Shown here in pieces: positions 1 to 7,698 of a DNA stretch of 14,055 nt (position 1 is its first letter; each line of letters opens with the position of its first letter). A program made the position numbers and the translations under genes. The notes under the pieces are model-generated. The model was not told the DNA's origin. It saw nothing but the letters and a program-made list of their open reading frames with translations, and did not search any database. This stretch comes from Streptomyces sp. MMBL 11-1 (GTDB lineage: Bacteria > Actinomycetota > Actinomycetes > Streptomycetales > Streptomycetaceae): the NCBI RefSeq assembly GCF_028622875.1, contig NZ_CP117713.1, positions 1 to 14,055 on the forward strand, read 5' to 3'.

Positions 1-879
1 GGTCACCTGATGCCGGCCGGGCGGGAGTTCGTGGCGGGTCCACTTGGGGCGGGCTTCCCAGATCTGGTCCGCGCCTCGCGCGGTCTGCTTCTTGAGGATG
101 TCGGGGATCCAGGGGTGCGCGATCACGTCGTAGCGGGCGCCTTTACGGGTCTCGTCCAGCAGTCGCATCGCGTCCGGGATGGCCCGTTTCACCAGCGCTG
201 CCGTGGCTGCGTCGACGTCGCCCCGGTGCTCGGCAAGCGCACCCTGCACGGCCTCGCGGATAAGGTCGACCGGGCCGGACGTCTCCTGGAACGCGTGGCG
301 GGCCGGGCCCTTGGAACGCTCCGTCGCACGTGCCGGACGTGTCGTGCGCAGCGGCGCTTTCGAGGTGTGCGCGGTGGGCTGTCCGGTTGACGGGGCAGCT
401 GGGGCCCCGGTGGCGGTGGGCCGGCAGTCGGCCGGGGTCAGGTGCTGAGCGAACCCCGCCACGCGTTGTCCGGCGGGATGGCCGCACAGCACACAGGGCT
501 CGGGGGCGACGAGCAGCTCCACATCGTCCCCGTCCTCGTCCTGGCCGAGGTCGGGCGAAGACAAAGGGGTGACAGCCGCGGCCGTGCCTGACGTGACGGG
601 CTGCTCCGCAGCCGGCGCCGTCTCGGTCTCGGTCTCGGTGGCGAGCTTGGCGTTCAGTCCGTCCAGCAGGTAGGCGTATTTGGTGCGGATCTCGCCGGTC
701 GGGTCCCGGCCGCTTTCCCACCCGCTGAGGGTTGAGGGGCTCACGCCGAGCGCGCGTGCCACCTGTGCCTTGGACAGCCGAGCCCGCTCCCGCAGCTCGC
801 GGCGCACGTGGCAGGGCGGGAGTTCGGCCTGGGGGCCGACGGCGTCAAGCAGCGAGTCGATCGCGTCGAAGTCGCTCAC
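1..879 (-). CDS. HTH-domain protein, plasmid/telomere-associated (Tap-like?), 3' end beyond window
   Basis: The reading frame is open from a GTG at 879 to the left edge (293 codons, no stop). Residues about 25-75 form an XRE-type helix-turn-helix (RARLSKAQVARALGVSPSTL, then SGWESGR). A low-complexity linker follows with a (Thr-Glu)3 run at 81-86. Next is a possible zinc-binding cluster: Cys129-x2-Cys132, His134, His146, Cys152. The C-terminal part (about 200-293) is again well ordered, with RKGARYDVIAHPWIPDIL and IWEARPKW. From memory, this arrangement belongs to long proteins on actinomycete plasmids and integrative elements that are often annotated as regulators or telomere-associated protein Tap; their catalytic-looking part would lie to the left of the window. 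The GTG overlaps the stop of the upstream HTH gene (GTGA), so the two are probably translationally coupled. The HTH is clear; the Tap assignment is tentative. Confidence 0.72.
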   Translation of the reverse strand, partial: MSDFDAIDSLLDAVGPQAELPPCHVRRELRERARLSKAQVARALGVSPSTLSGWESGRDPTGEIRTKYAYLLDGLNAKLATETETETAPAAEQPVTSGTAAAVTPLSSPDLGQDEDGDDVELLVAPEPCVLCGHPAGQRVAGFAQHLTPADCRPTATGAPAAPSTGQPTAHTSKAPLRTTRPARATERSKGPARHAFQETSGPVDLIREAVQGALAEHRGDVDAATAALVKRAIPDAMRLLDETRKGARYDVIAHPWIPDILKKQTARGADQIWEARPKWTRHELPPGRHQVT

Positions 880-1163
880 CGGCCCGTCCCCCTTGCTTCG
901 GTCCGCACGGTACGGCGCCTGTCGGCGGACAGCGCCTCGCATGCTCTGGTCGGACCCGCCAGGAGGTCCAGCGCGCCGATGCCGTAGTGCTCGGCCAGGG
1001 CGTCGACGTCGCGCAGGCTCCAGGAGATGGCGCCCGCCTGCCGACGCGACACCTGTGTCTGCGTCAGTCCCAGCACCCCCGCGACCGACCGCTGCGATTC
1101 ACCCGTTACCTGCATCAACGCGGCCACCGTCAGCCGCAGCGACTCCTCCAAGCGCAATCCCAT
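876..1163 (-). CDS. small XRE-family helix-turn-helix protein
   Basis: A 95-aa protein starting at ATG 1163. Residues about 14-60 read as a Cro/C1-type DNA-binding fold: TGESQRSVAGVLGLTQTQVS, then a helix around SWSLRDVDALAEHYGI. The tail is short, Arg-rich and probably disordered. The ribosome-binding site is weak (an AGGAT-like stretch before the ATG). The stop overlaps the GTG of the following HTH gene by four bases, so the pair likely forms one operon reading leftward. The intergenic region upstream is unusually AT-rich and holds an inverted repeat that could be its operator. It is probably a repressor or accessory DNA-binding protein of a mobile element; no specific target can be inferred. 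Confidence 0.75.
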   Translation of the reverse strand: MGLRLEESLRLTVAALMQVTGESQRSVAGVLGLTQTQVSRRQAGAISWSLRDVDALAEHYGIGALDLLAGPTRACEALSADRRRTVRTEARGTGR

Positions 1164-1206
1164 GCCACCATCCTACCTGAATCCATGCAACTTCCGCACC
1201 TACATC

Positions 1207-1237
1207 AGCTTTTCACTATCACTAATGCAGAAAAGCT
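1207..1237. promoter_or_regulatory. inverted repeat in the AT-rich region upstream of the HTH pair (possible operator)
   Basis: Arms AGCTTTTC (1207-1214) and GAAAAGCT (1230-1237) are perfect 8-bp inverted repeats separated by 15 bp. They lie about 45-75 bp upstream of the ATG at 1163. The surrounding 1190-1250 stretch is much more AT-rich than the rest of the window, as expected for a promoter region. Autoregulation by the small XRE protein is an inference. Confidence 0.4.
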
Positions 1238-1281
1238 TTCAGATTTCTGAGGGGGCTGAAGGTTCTCGGGCACGCGATGTG

Positions 1282-1684
1282 TCAGCGATCCAGGCTGCCG
1301 GTATCACGCGGAAGCGGTCGGGTCGCGCGCCGGGCTTCCAGATTCGCCTGGCGCGCCTGTTCCACCGCACGATCGGACAGGCACCGCGGGCACACGAGGT
1401 CCACGACACGGCGGCGCAGGGCCCGGCGGAGCCGGAGCCCGGGCGGTGGCGGCCACCCACGGCAGTGGCAGCGCACCGTACGCACTCCAGTGCCCAAGAG
1501 TGCGGCGACCAGGGAGGCGTTGCCGGCGTAGTGGGCCAGGAGGAGCGCCATCTGCGCCTGGTGGCCGGCCGGGAACCGGGCCGCGAACTCGGTGCGCTCC
1601 TCGGGCCGGAGGGAGGGCGACGTGGCGTTCGCAGCGCGGCGTCTTCTTGTTGTTCCGGGCGATGCCCGGCGAGCTGATGTCCAT
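1282..1684 (-). pseudogene. small Cys-containing protein of unknown function, apparent single frameshift
   Basis: Two reading frames join into one plausible protein. ATG 1684 begins MDISSPGIARNNKKTPRCER and continues to about residue 24. Dropping one base at about 1612, in a CCCTCCCTCC run, moves into the frame PEERTEFAARFPAGHQAQM, which runs to the TGA at 1282. The second part uses strongly G/C-ending codons like a real gene and contains a Cys-x-Cys (VRCHCRG) and a Cys-x2-Cys (LVCPRCLS), suggesting a small zinc ribbon. The composite would be about 133 aa. The frame is either genuinely broken or carries a sequencing error in the C-run. It reads in the same direction as the two HTH genes, 118 bp upstream of them. 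I do not recognise the family. No good ribosome-binding site is seen at the ATG. Confidence 0.45.
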
Positions 1685-1835
1685 GGCTCAAGAAGCCTGC
1701 CGGGGGCCTCCTGTGGACAGCGGGCTGCCATTGAGCACTGTGCATCGTGAAGTTGCTGGTCACGGGCCTGGTGTGTGCGGGGTTCAGGATGCTCGTGGTG
1801 GTCGTGGGTGGATGACTTCGGTGAAGATCGTCGGG

Positions 1836-2225
1836 TCACCGGGAAACTTCGCGGTTTGTGAGGACGAGCAGGGACCTGACCAGGACGGTCGCCCACGCCG
1901 GGTCGGTGCGGACCTTGCCGAGCACGCGCCAGTTCTTGAGGCGGGCGAAGCCGTGCTCCACCGGTGCCCGGACCGCTGCCAGTGCGGTGTTCGACAGCTT
2001 CTGGCCGCGGGTCAGGGGCCGGTTCCGGGCGGCCTTGTAGCCGGTGACCACCGCCAGGTCGGCGTCGGGACTGCTGTCGTCGAGCCCGACGAAGCCCAGG
2101 TCGGCGATGGCACCGAGGCCGGCCGCCCGCAGCTTGGCGGTGAGCTGGTCGTGGCGGCAGGCGGTGATCCCCGAGGTGCGTCCGGGCCGGGCCGCCGAGA
2201 CCCAGAGCATTCGATCCGCACCCAC
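1836..2225 (-). pseudogene. 3' remnant of an IS5-like (DDE_Tnp_4) transposase
   Basis: The last 129 codons of a transposase remain, from GADRMLWVSAARPGRTS through DLGFVGLDD and TGYKAARNRPLTRGQKLSN to VEHGFARLKNWRVLGKVRTD and the TGA at 1836. The segment VEHGFARLKNWR carries the glutamate typical of the third catalytic residue in this family. Relatives are roughly twice this length and include an N-terminal part with the first catalytic aspartate; none of that is present. Upstream, the frame runs open into unrelated sequence by chance. I could not identify terminal inverted repeats or a target-site duplication. It is inert by itself and marks past insertion and deletion between the HTH genes and the membrane protein. 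Confidence 0.8.
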
Positions 2226-2287
2226 CGCGCATGCGCATGGCCGGTGGCCAACCCGGACGGACCCCCGGCTGATCCAAGCGAAACTGC

Positions 2288-2950
2288 CTAGCCGCGGAGC
2301 GCGGAGACCAGACTGGCGACAGTGACCGTGTTGAAGACGAAGGCGATGACCGCGTTGGCCGAGATGGTCCGCCGCATGGCGCGTGAGGTCACGTTGACGT
2401 CGGTGGTGCCGAAGGTCGTCATGACCGCCACGGCGAAGTAGACATAGTCGGCCCAGACCGCGGCCCCCGCTCCGGGGAAATCGAGTGCCTCTTCGTTCTC
2501 CACCAGATTGTCGGCCTGGAAGGCGACGGCGAACGCCACGACGACGCAGGTCCAGGCGATGACGACGAGCGACAGCGACAGCAGGGCGCGAGAGCCCCCG
2601 CCGAAGGTGGTACTGAGGTGGCCGGGCAGCCACACCACCGCCACGGCCAGCGCAGCGGCTGCAATGAGGATGGATGCCCCCGGCCCGGGCGCGGTGCCCA
2701 GGACGTACCGCTGCAGGAAGGTGCCACGGGCCTCGCGGTCCGCCCAGGAACGGATCCGTTCCGGTGAGGCACGCAGGAACGCGATCAACGTGATGCCCAG
2801 GTAGGGAACCAGGTAGGCGAACAGCACCAGCACGCCGACGTCGGAAGCCGAGATCCGCACGACACTGTCGAGGGGCAGGACCACAGCCGCGCTCACCGCG
2901 ATGAGCAGGCACACCAGTGAACGACGTCGTTCGGACAGCCAGGAATCCAC
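2288..2950 (-). CDS. DUF1345-type integral membrane protein
   Basis: A protein of about 220 aa with six likely membrane segments (roughly residues 11-28, 38-60, 92-110, 122-144, 166-183, 198-218). The C-terminal half carries [20 protein letters not shown] and then a conserved hydrophobic helix, [16 protein letters not shown]. This matches the DUF1345 family as I know it; the TTFGTTD stretch resembles a potassium-channel pore loop, but transport has not been shown for this family. I prefer the GTG at 2950 because GGAGG lies 9 bp before it. A GTG at 2974 in the same frame would add eight residues but has no ribosome-binding site. It appears monocistronic, flanked by the transposase remnant and a non-coding repeat region. 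Confidence 0.78.
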   Translation of the reverse strand: MDSWLSERRRSLVCLLIAVSAAVVLPLDSVVRISASDVGVLVLFAYLVPYLGITLIAFLRASPERIRSWADREARGTFLQRYVLGTAPGPGASILIAAAALAVAVVWLPGHLSTTFGGGSRALLSLSLVVIAWTCVVVAFAVAFQADNLVENEEALDFPGAGAAVWADYVYFAVAVMTTFGTTDVNVTSRAMRRTISANAVIAFVFNTVTVASLVSALRG

Positions 2951-3439
2951 GGACGGGCACCTCCGGGCGTTCACGGTGCGGACGCGGCGAGGCTAGACGA
3001 ATGAACTCCCGCCGGGGCCACAAGCCCTCGCAACGTCCACGAGGTGGTACCAGCTGCCCCCCGAACGGCCCACCGGCGGTCGCCCGCGGCGACGAAGGCC
3101 CGGTACGGATCACGCTTCCCCGGACCGGCCCGACGGCGGTCGTACACCAGGAACACGCGGCGCGGTCCGGCCCGACGGCGGTCGTACACCAGGAACACGC
3201 GGCGCGGTCCGGCCCGGAGTCCCCCCCTTCCTTCCCCGAACCGCACCCGGGCGGGGCAGGAGCTGCCCAGGTACAGATCGATCGGCCTCTCCGCCCTCGG
3301 CCGCGCTCAGCCTGACCCCCACCGGACCGGCCAGGAAAGCACCGGCCCCGGCCCGGCGGGCCGTTCCCGAGCAGCAGGGCCAGCCCGCCCACACCCATGC
3401 GCGCCCAGCCCGGGCACGGGATCCTCGACGGGGGGGCGG
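2951..3439. other. non-coding gap between the DUF1345 gene and rph
   Basis: Open frames here are repetitive and lack conserved character, so I call no gene. The stretch contains the 42-bp tandem duplication (listed separately) and several GC-rich self-complementary runs near 3345-3430 that could help end rph transcription. No classical hairpin followed by a T-run is seen just after the rph stop. Confidence 0.6.
3125..3208. repeat. two perfect tandem copies of a 42-bp unit
   Basis: Copies at 3125-3166 and 3167-3208 are identical. Each begins CCGGCCCGACGGCGGTCGTA, and the first nine bases of a third copy (with one change at the end) follow at 3209. The unit is a multiple of three, but no convincing gene covers it. 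The identity of the copies suggests recent duplication. Confidence 0.95.
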
Positions 3440-6064
3440 TCAGGGCAGAAGCTCGACGTACCCGTCGATTCCGTGTACGCGGATCCGCTGCCCGTCCCGG
3501 ATCAGACGGGTGGCCTGCTCCACGCCGACGACCGCCGGCAGACCGTACTCCCGGGCGATCACCGCGCCATGGGTCATCAGACCGCCGACCTCCGTCACCA
3601 GGCCCGCGATTCCGACGAACAGCGGCGACCAGCTGGGGTCCGTGAAGGCCGTGACCAGGATGTCGCCCGCTTCCAGGTCAGCCTCCGCCATGTCGAGGAC
3701 GACGCGGGCCCTTCCCTCGACGGTCCCGGCGGACACCGGCAGACCGGTCAGCGCGCCGGCCGGCACGTCGTCGCGCCGGTACGCGCCGGTGACGGCCTCA
3801 CCCTCCGATGTGAGGACCCGCGGCGGGGTGAGCGCGTGATACGACCAAAACGCCTCCTTGCGCCGCTGGATGAGCTGCTCGTCCGCCCGGTTGGACCGTA
3901 CGGCCTCGTGGAGCTCCTGGAACGTCAGGTAGAAGGCGTCCTCCTTCTCAGGAAGCACGTGGTCCCGCACGAGCCGCTCGGCCTCCGCGAGCAGGGCACG
4001 CTTGTAGACGAAGTAGCGGCAGACGATCCCGTACTTCGGGTACTCCCGGTAGCCGATGAAGGTCCTGACCCGCTCGATCATCCGCTGCGTCTCATCGGCC
4101 TTCCGGTCCCCGTCCGGCAGGGCCCGCAGCCGTGACAGCACGTCCCGTTCCTTCTCCCCGGCCTTCCTCCGGCCCTGTTCGAAGCGCCGCTCGGCGGCGC
4201 CCGGGCGGAAGTTCCGCACGTTGTCGAGGATCACGGGAACAAGCATGGTGGGGCGCTCGCGCCATCGTGGCCTGGTGATGTCGATCTCGCCGACGCAGCG
4301 CATGCCGTACCGGTCGAGGTAGGCCTCGATGGCCTCGCGCGCCTCGTCCCCGCCCTCGGTCTTCGCCAGCTCGTCCAGGAAGGTGGCGTCCTCGAGGTGC
4401 CCGGCGTCCCGCAGGAACGCCAGCACCTCCGGCAGCGGGCGGATCACGTCCGCGACGTCGAGAAGCGCCAGCCCCATCTCCGACGTGATGTTGCCGGGGG
4501 CGGACAGTGTCAGCGTGTCCGCGGCGTTCTTCTCGCCCAGCCACTCCCACAGCCTGTCGTTGAGCCACCATGTGGCGTCCATCCCCGCCATGATCGCCTG
4601 CATGCTCAGCGGATCGGCAAGTACCCGCTTGTGCTCCTCGAACGCCTCCAGCAGGAAGTCGAACAGTGCCGGACCCTTCTTCGTCCGGATGTCACGTTCC
4701 AGAGCGGCGATGGACGTCCGGCTGTACTCGATCAGTTCCGTGACAACGGCCGGATCGGTGTCGATCGGGGCGGGCGCACCCGTGGGCGGCGGGCCGCCGG
4801 GAGCCGCGTCCGGGAGCAAGGGAACGAAGCCCTCGCGTTCGAGGACGGTCTCCAGCGCGTCCCTGACCAGCGGATCACCCTTCCCCATGGCCTCCAGGAG
4901 AGCATCACGGCCGGCAGGCGATGCCAGTCGCCGGGTGACATCGACGAACAGCCGCCCACCCGCCTCGTGCATCGGCACCATGGCCGTCAGCTGCCACATG
5001 GAGAACCCGAGGGGCTTCATGGGGTCGGTCATCATCTGCTGGTGGCCGACAGAGACGTAGACGTGGTTCCCCCCGTCCTTGCCCTCTTCGCCGTTGTCGA
5101 TGACGGGGAGGGGGAAGAGGGTGGTGACCGGCCGGCTCTGGACGATCCGGAAACCATCATCGACCAGGCACCATTCGATGTCCTGCGGGCGGCCGAAGTA
5201 CGCTTCGATCCGGCGGCCGAGCCCCACGAGGCTGACGGCCTGCTCGTCCGTCAGCGCCGGCCGCTCCCGCTGCCGCGCGTCGACCGCCACGTCACACGTA
5301 CCGCCGGCGGGCACGGCGTGAACGGCGCGCTCCTTGACGGCGATGGCTCTCGTGACGACTTCGCCGTCCCGGACCGTGAAGACGTCGGGGTTCACCAGAC
5401 CGGAGACCAGTGCCTCGCCGAGGCCGAAACCGGCTTCCACGGTGGCGACCTTCCGGTTGCCGGTGACGGGGTCGGCCGTGAACAGGACGCCGGACGCCTG
5501 CGGGAAGACCATCCGCTGAACGACCACGGCCATGTGGACCGTACGGTGGTCGATACCGTTCCGCTGTCGGTAGATCACGGCCCGCTCGGTGAACATCGAA
5601 GCCCAGCACCGGCTGATGTGCTGGAGGACCGCGGCCGCCCCCAGGACGTTCAGATACGTGTCCTGCTGGCCGGCGAAAGAGGCCGTGGGCAGGTCCTCCG
5701 CCGTCGCACTGGACCGGACGGCGTACGCGGCGTGCTCGCCATACCGGGCGAGCGCACCGGTGACCGTCTCCGCGAGGTCGCCCGGAACGGCGAGATCCTC
5801 GATGATGCCGCGCATCTGTGCGCTGAGCGTGCGAATCGCCTCCCGGTCGTCCGGGCTCAGGCGTGCCAGCTCATCGAGCCGACCGCCGATCGACGGGACC
5901 TTTGTCATGGCCCGCCGGAAGGCGTCCGTCGTCACGCAGAAACCCTCCGGCACACGCACGCCCTCGAGCCGCGACAGTCCGCCCAGGTGCGCGCCCTTGC
6001 CGCCGACGGCCGCGACGCACCTCTCGTCGACCTCTTTGAGATCCAGCACGTACGAGGCCGTCAC
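3440..6064 (-). CDS. rph: rifampin phosphotransferase (PEP-synthase-like dikinase)
   Basis: An 874-aa cytoplasmic enzyme; characterised relatives are about 867 aa. The family transfers the beta-phosphate of ATP to the C21 hydroxyl of rifamycins, releasing AMP and Pi and inactivating the drug. All three domains are visible: an ATP-grasp domain (about 1-315) with GGKGAHLGG (Lys23), AVRSSATAEDLP (Arg117) and DIEWCLVDDGFRIVQSRPVT (Glu297, Gln309, Arg311); a rifampin-binding middle (about 325-760) beginning NHVYVSVGHQQMMTDPMKPL; and a swivelling His domain with GGLMTHGAVIAREYGLPA. The phosphocarrier His832 is 43 residues from the end, matching His825 of Listeria Rph as I remember it. The start is GTG 6064, where family homology begins, with a GGGGG stretch seven bases before it. 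No disruption is seen, so it should be active. The RAE palindrome upstream suggests rifamycin induction. Ordinary PEP synthase is unlikely given the rifampin-binding middle domain. Confidence 0.93.
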   Translation of the reverse strand: MTASYVLDLKEVDERCVAAVGGKGAHLGGLSRLEGVRVPEGFCVTTDAFRRAMTKVPSIGGRLDELARLSPDDREAIRTLSAQMRGIIEDLAVPGDLAETVTGALARYGEHAAYAVRSSATAEDLPTASFAGQQDTYLNVLGAAAVLQHISRCWASMFTERAVIYRQRNGIDHRTVHMAVVVQRMVFPQASGVLFTADPVTGNRKVATVEAGFGLGEALVSGLVNPDVFTVRDGEVVTRAIAVKERAVHAVPAGGTCDVAVDARQRERPALTDEQAVSLVGLGRRIEAYFGRPQDIEWCLVDDGFRIVQSRPVTTLFPLPVIDNGEEGKDGGNHVYVSVGHQQMMTDPMKPLGFSMWQLTAMVPMHEAGGRLFVDVTRRLASPAGRDALLEAMGKGDPLVRDALETVLEREGFVPLLPDAAPGGPPPTGAPAPIDTDPAVVTELIEYSRTSIAALERDIRTKKGPALFDFLLEAFEEHKRVLADPLSMQAIMAGMDATWWLNDRLWEWLGEKNAADTLTLSAPGNITSEMGLALLDVADVIRPLPEVLAFLRDAGHLEDATFLDELAKTEGGDEAREAIEAYLDRYGMRCVGEIDITRPRWRERPTMLVPVILDNVRNFRPGAAERRFEQGRRKAGEKERDVLSRLRALPDGDRKADETQRMIERVRTFIGYREYPKYGIVCRYFVYKRALLAEAERLVRDHVLPEKEDAFYLTFQELHEAVRSNRADEQLIQRRKEAFWSYHALTPPRVLTSEGEAVTGAYRRDDVPAGALTGLPVSAGTVEGRARVVLDMAEADLEAGDILVTAFTDPSWSPLFVGIAGLVTEVGGLMTHGAVIAREYGLPAVVGVEQATRLIRDGQRIRVHGIDGYVELLP

Positions 6065-6281
6065 CGCGACACCCCCGGGGCGGTCGTGTTCCGTCGCACC
6101 GCGGCGGCCGGCCCGGTCTCCGCCGCCCCGCCCTCTGCCGAACCCCTTGTCGGGCACGTACTCATTCCTGGTTCTCTTCCCTCTGACGTCATGGCCCGGT
6201 GGACACTCCCGGCCGACCGGCGCACGTCGTGCCCCGTTCCGCAGGCGGGGGCACCGACCCGAGGATTCTGCGCCGTCACCC
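6065..6281 (-). other. long 5' leader/upstream region of rph
   Basis: About 217 bp separate the rph GTG from the RAE. I see no conserved small gene on either strand. A CAGAAT hexamer (minus strand, about 6264-6269) lies about 19 bp after the TTGCGG inside the RAE and could be the -10 of the rph promoter. If so, the transcript has an untranslated leader of roughly 190 nt. Confidence 0.35.
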
Positions 6282-6300
6282 GGGGCTTGCCGCAAGCCCC
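6282..6300 (-). promoter_or_regulatory. rifamycin-associated element (RAE) upstream of rph
   Basis: The minus strand reads GGGGCTTGCGGCAAGCCCC, a 19-bp palindrome with 9-bp arms around one central base. From memory, the published RAE found before rph and other rifamycin-inactivation genes in actinomycetes is GGGGCTTGCGGCAAGGCCC, a match at 18 of 19 positions. It sits 218 bp before the rph start in the correct direction. Its TTGCGG core could serve as the -35 of the promoter. Induction of rph by rifamycins is expected from this match, not shown by the sequence. Confidence 0.85.
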
Positions 6301-6323
6301 CCGGTAAGCTATAAGTTGAGAGT

Positions 6324-6348
6324 GGCAAGGAGAGGGTCTCTCCTTGCC
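6324..6348. terminator. perfect 11-bp hairpin with a T-rich flank
   Basis: Arms GGCAAGGAGAG (6324-6334) and CTCTCCTTGCC (6338-6348) pair perfectly around a 3-base loop. On the plus strand a T-rich stretch follows directly (TTTGTTCT, then long T-runs to about 6410). On the minus strand it lies between the end of the response-regulator remnant (6429) and the RAE. It probably ended the old two-component operon and insulates rph from it. Confidence 0.65.
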
Positions 6349-6428
6349 TTTGTTCTGCCCTTCTGTGTTTTTGTGTTTTTGCGTTTCTGCCTTCTTTTTT
6401 GTCTTGCTGCGGCTTCCCCGGGGCGCTG

Positions 6429-7144
6429 TCATTCCTCCGCGTCGCGGACCAGCAAAGCGATCTGTACCCGGTGTTCTGGACCGCCGGAATGGAGAACAGA
6501 CCGCCGGTGCGCGCCTTGACCGTCACAACACTGACGTGCAGCCTCCGGGCAATCTCCGCGTTCCCCAGTCCGTCCGCGCTGGCCCGAGGCGGTCTCGCGC
6601 TCGCGTTCGGTTCAGAGGCGACAGCCGTTCCCACGCGGCCCCACGGAACGATTCCCGCGCATGGGAGGACTGCGGCCCAGTGGCTGCGGCGATCACCCGT
6701 GCCGCGGCGGCCGGGGACAGCACGGGGCTCCCGCCCGCCACGGCCCGCACGGCACCGAGAAACCGCAGCGGCAGGGTATGTCCTTGAGGACGAACCCCAA
6801 CGCTCCGGCCCGCAGGACGCCGGGCACCAAGCCGTCGGAGCCGAACGTCGCCAGCATGAGCACCCGGGGCGGCACCAGCCGGGCCAGGAACTCCCCGGGT
6901 CACGCCGAATCCGCCGACGCCGCCGAGGCCGCCGAGGCCAGGCATCCGTACGCCCATCAGCACAACGCCCGGCCACTGCTCGCCCGCCCCGATGACCACG
7001 GCGTTCCCGTCAGCCCCCCTCCGCGACGACAGTCCACAGTCAGACCCGGTCCGCCTTCGCCGTCGATACGAGCCGCAGCACCATCCGCACCAGTTGACCG
7101 CCGACGACGATGACGACACGCACCGGCTCCCGCTCACTGTCCAC
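6429..7144 (-). pseudogene. NarL/LuxR-type response regulator, multiply frameshifted
   Basis: The pieces of one regulator appear in order on the minus strand but in different frames. They are a start VRVVIVVGGQLVRMVLRL; the phosphoacceptor region GEQWPGVVLMGVRMPGLGGL; PPRVLMLATFGSDGLVPGVL followed by RAGALGFVLKDIP; RFLGAVRAVAGGSPVLSP; a LuxR helix-turn-helix NAEIARRLHVSVVTVKA; and, after one more shift, VQIALLVRDAEE and the TGA at 6429. At least four frameshifts are needed. The phosphoacceptor Asp is Gly (LMGVRMPG where relatives have LMDVRMPG), and the acidic pair near the N-terminus is lost. It cannot make a working regulator. A GTG at 7144 is the likely former start, directly after the kinase remnant. 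Confidence 0.82.
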
Positions 7145-7500
7145 GCGTGCTCTCAGCTCGCGGGCGGGGTCCGGCCAGGGCAGCCGCACACTGAGGACGT
7201 AGCCGCTGTCGGACGCGAGGTAATGACGGAGCGCTCCGCCGGCCAGCCCGACCCGTTCGATCAGGCCGAGAAGTCCGAACCCCAAGGCCACTGGCCGACG
7301 GCCGGTGGCCGGTGGCCGGTGGCCGGCGGCAGGTGGCCGGCGGCAGGTGCGTGGTACTCGTGGTGGCCGGGGCATCGCGGACATCGACGCCAAGCCACTC
7401 ACCCGCCGCTCCTCCGAGAGCGACACGGACGGGGGCACCCGGGGCATGTCCGGCAGCGCCGGCCAGCCCTGGACCACCCGGCAGCAGATTCACCCCACAA
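7145..7500 (-). pseudogene. 3' remnant of a two-component histidine kinase
   Basis: Two frames hold the end of a NarL-type sensor kinase. The first (about 7500-7350) reads HAPGAPVRVALGGAAGEWLG then VDVRDAP, like the ATPase domain around the N-box. The second (about 7280-7145) reads GFGLLGLIERVGLAGGALR then GYVLSVRLPWP, the usual GHGLLGLRERV segment and final strand. Between them, where a Gly-rich linker is expected, sits an array of heptamers that shifts the frame. The N-terminal sensing and phosphoacceptor-His regions are absent. It directly precedes the broken response regulator, so both are relics of one operon. Without a database comparison the assignment rests on a short stretch. Confidence 0.62.
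7286..7348. repeat. heptamer tandem array (GGCCGGT-type), nine degenerate units
   Basis: Consecutive 7-base units are GGCCACT, GGCCGAC, GGCCGGT (three times), GGCCGGC, GGCAGGT, GGCCGGC and GGCAGGT. They lie inside the histidine kinase remnant. Seven is not a multiple of three, so each gain or loss of a unit changes the reading frame. Confidence 0.9.
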
Positions 7501-7698
7501 CACCGGCCGGCGCTCCCCTGCGGAACGTCCAGAGCGTCGAACGAACAGCAGATCATGAACGCACCTGCCAACGCCGCCGCAACAGCGCGGGGTGCGGGTC
7601 CGACCCGAGGGAACGTGACCCCGCCGGGAACACTCCGGCGATCTCTCTCGTTCGACCTCCGGCCCACTACCGGCGAAACGTGAATCCGAGGAACTGCC

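Noticed and set aside
619..640. Short GAGACC tandem repeat in the HTH gene
   Set aside because: It only encodes a (Thr-Glu)3 stretch in a disordered linker and needs no separate explanation.
2226..3398. Run-on of the transposase remnant frame to a 520-codon frame
   Set aside because: The extra part lies over the DUF1345 gene and the 42-bp repeats in another frame and has no transposase features.
4397..6307. 636-codon open frame on the plus strand
   Set aside because: It is antisense to rph. The minus strand has complete family motifs and catalytic residues, and this frame has none.
6065..6976. Upstream extension of the rph frame to about 1178 codons
   Set aside because: The extension is an Arg-rich run-on through the broken response regulator and the RAE. 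Family homology begins at the GTG at 6064.
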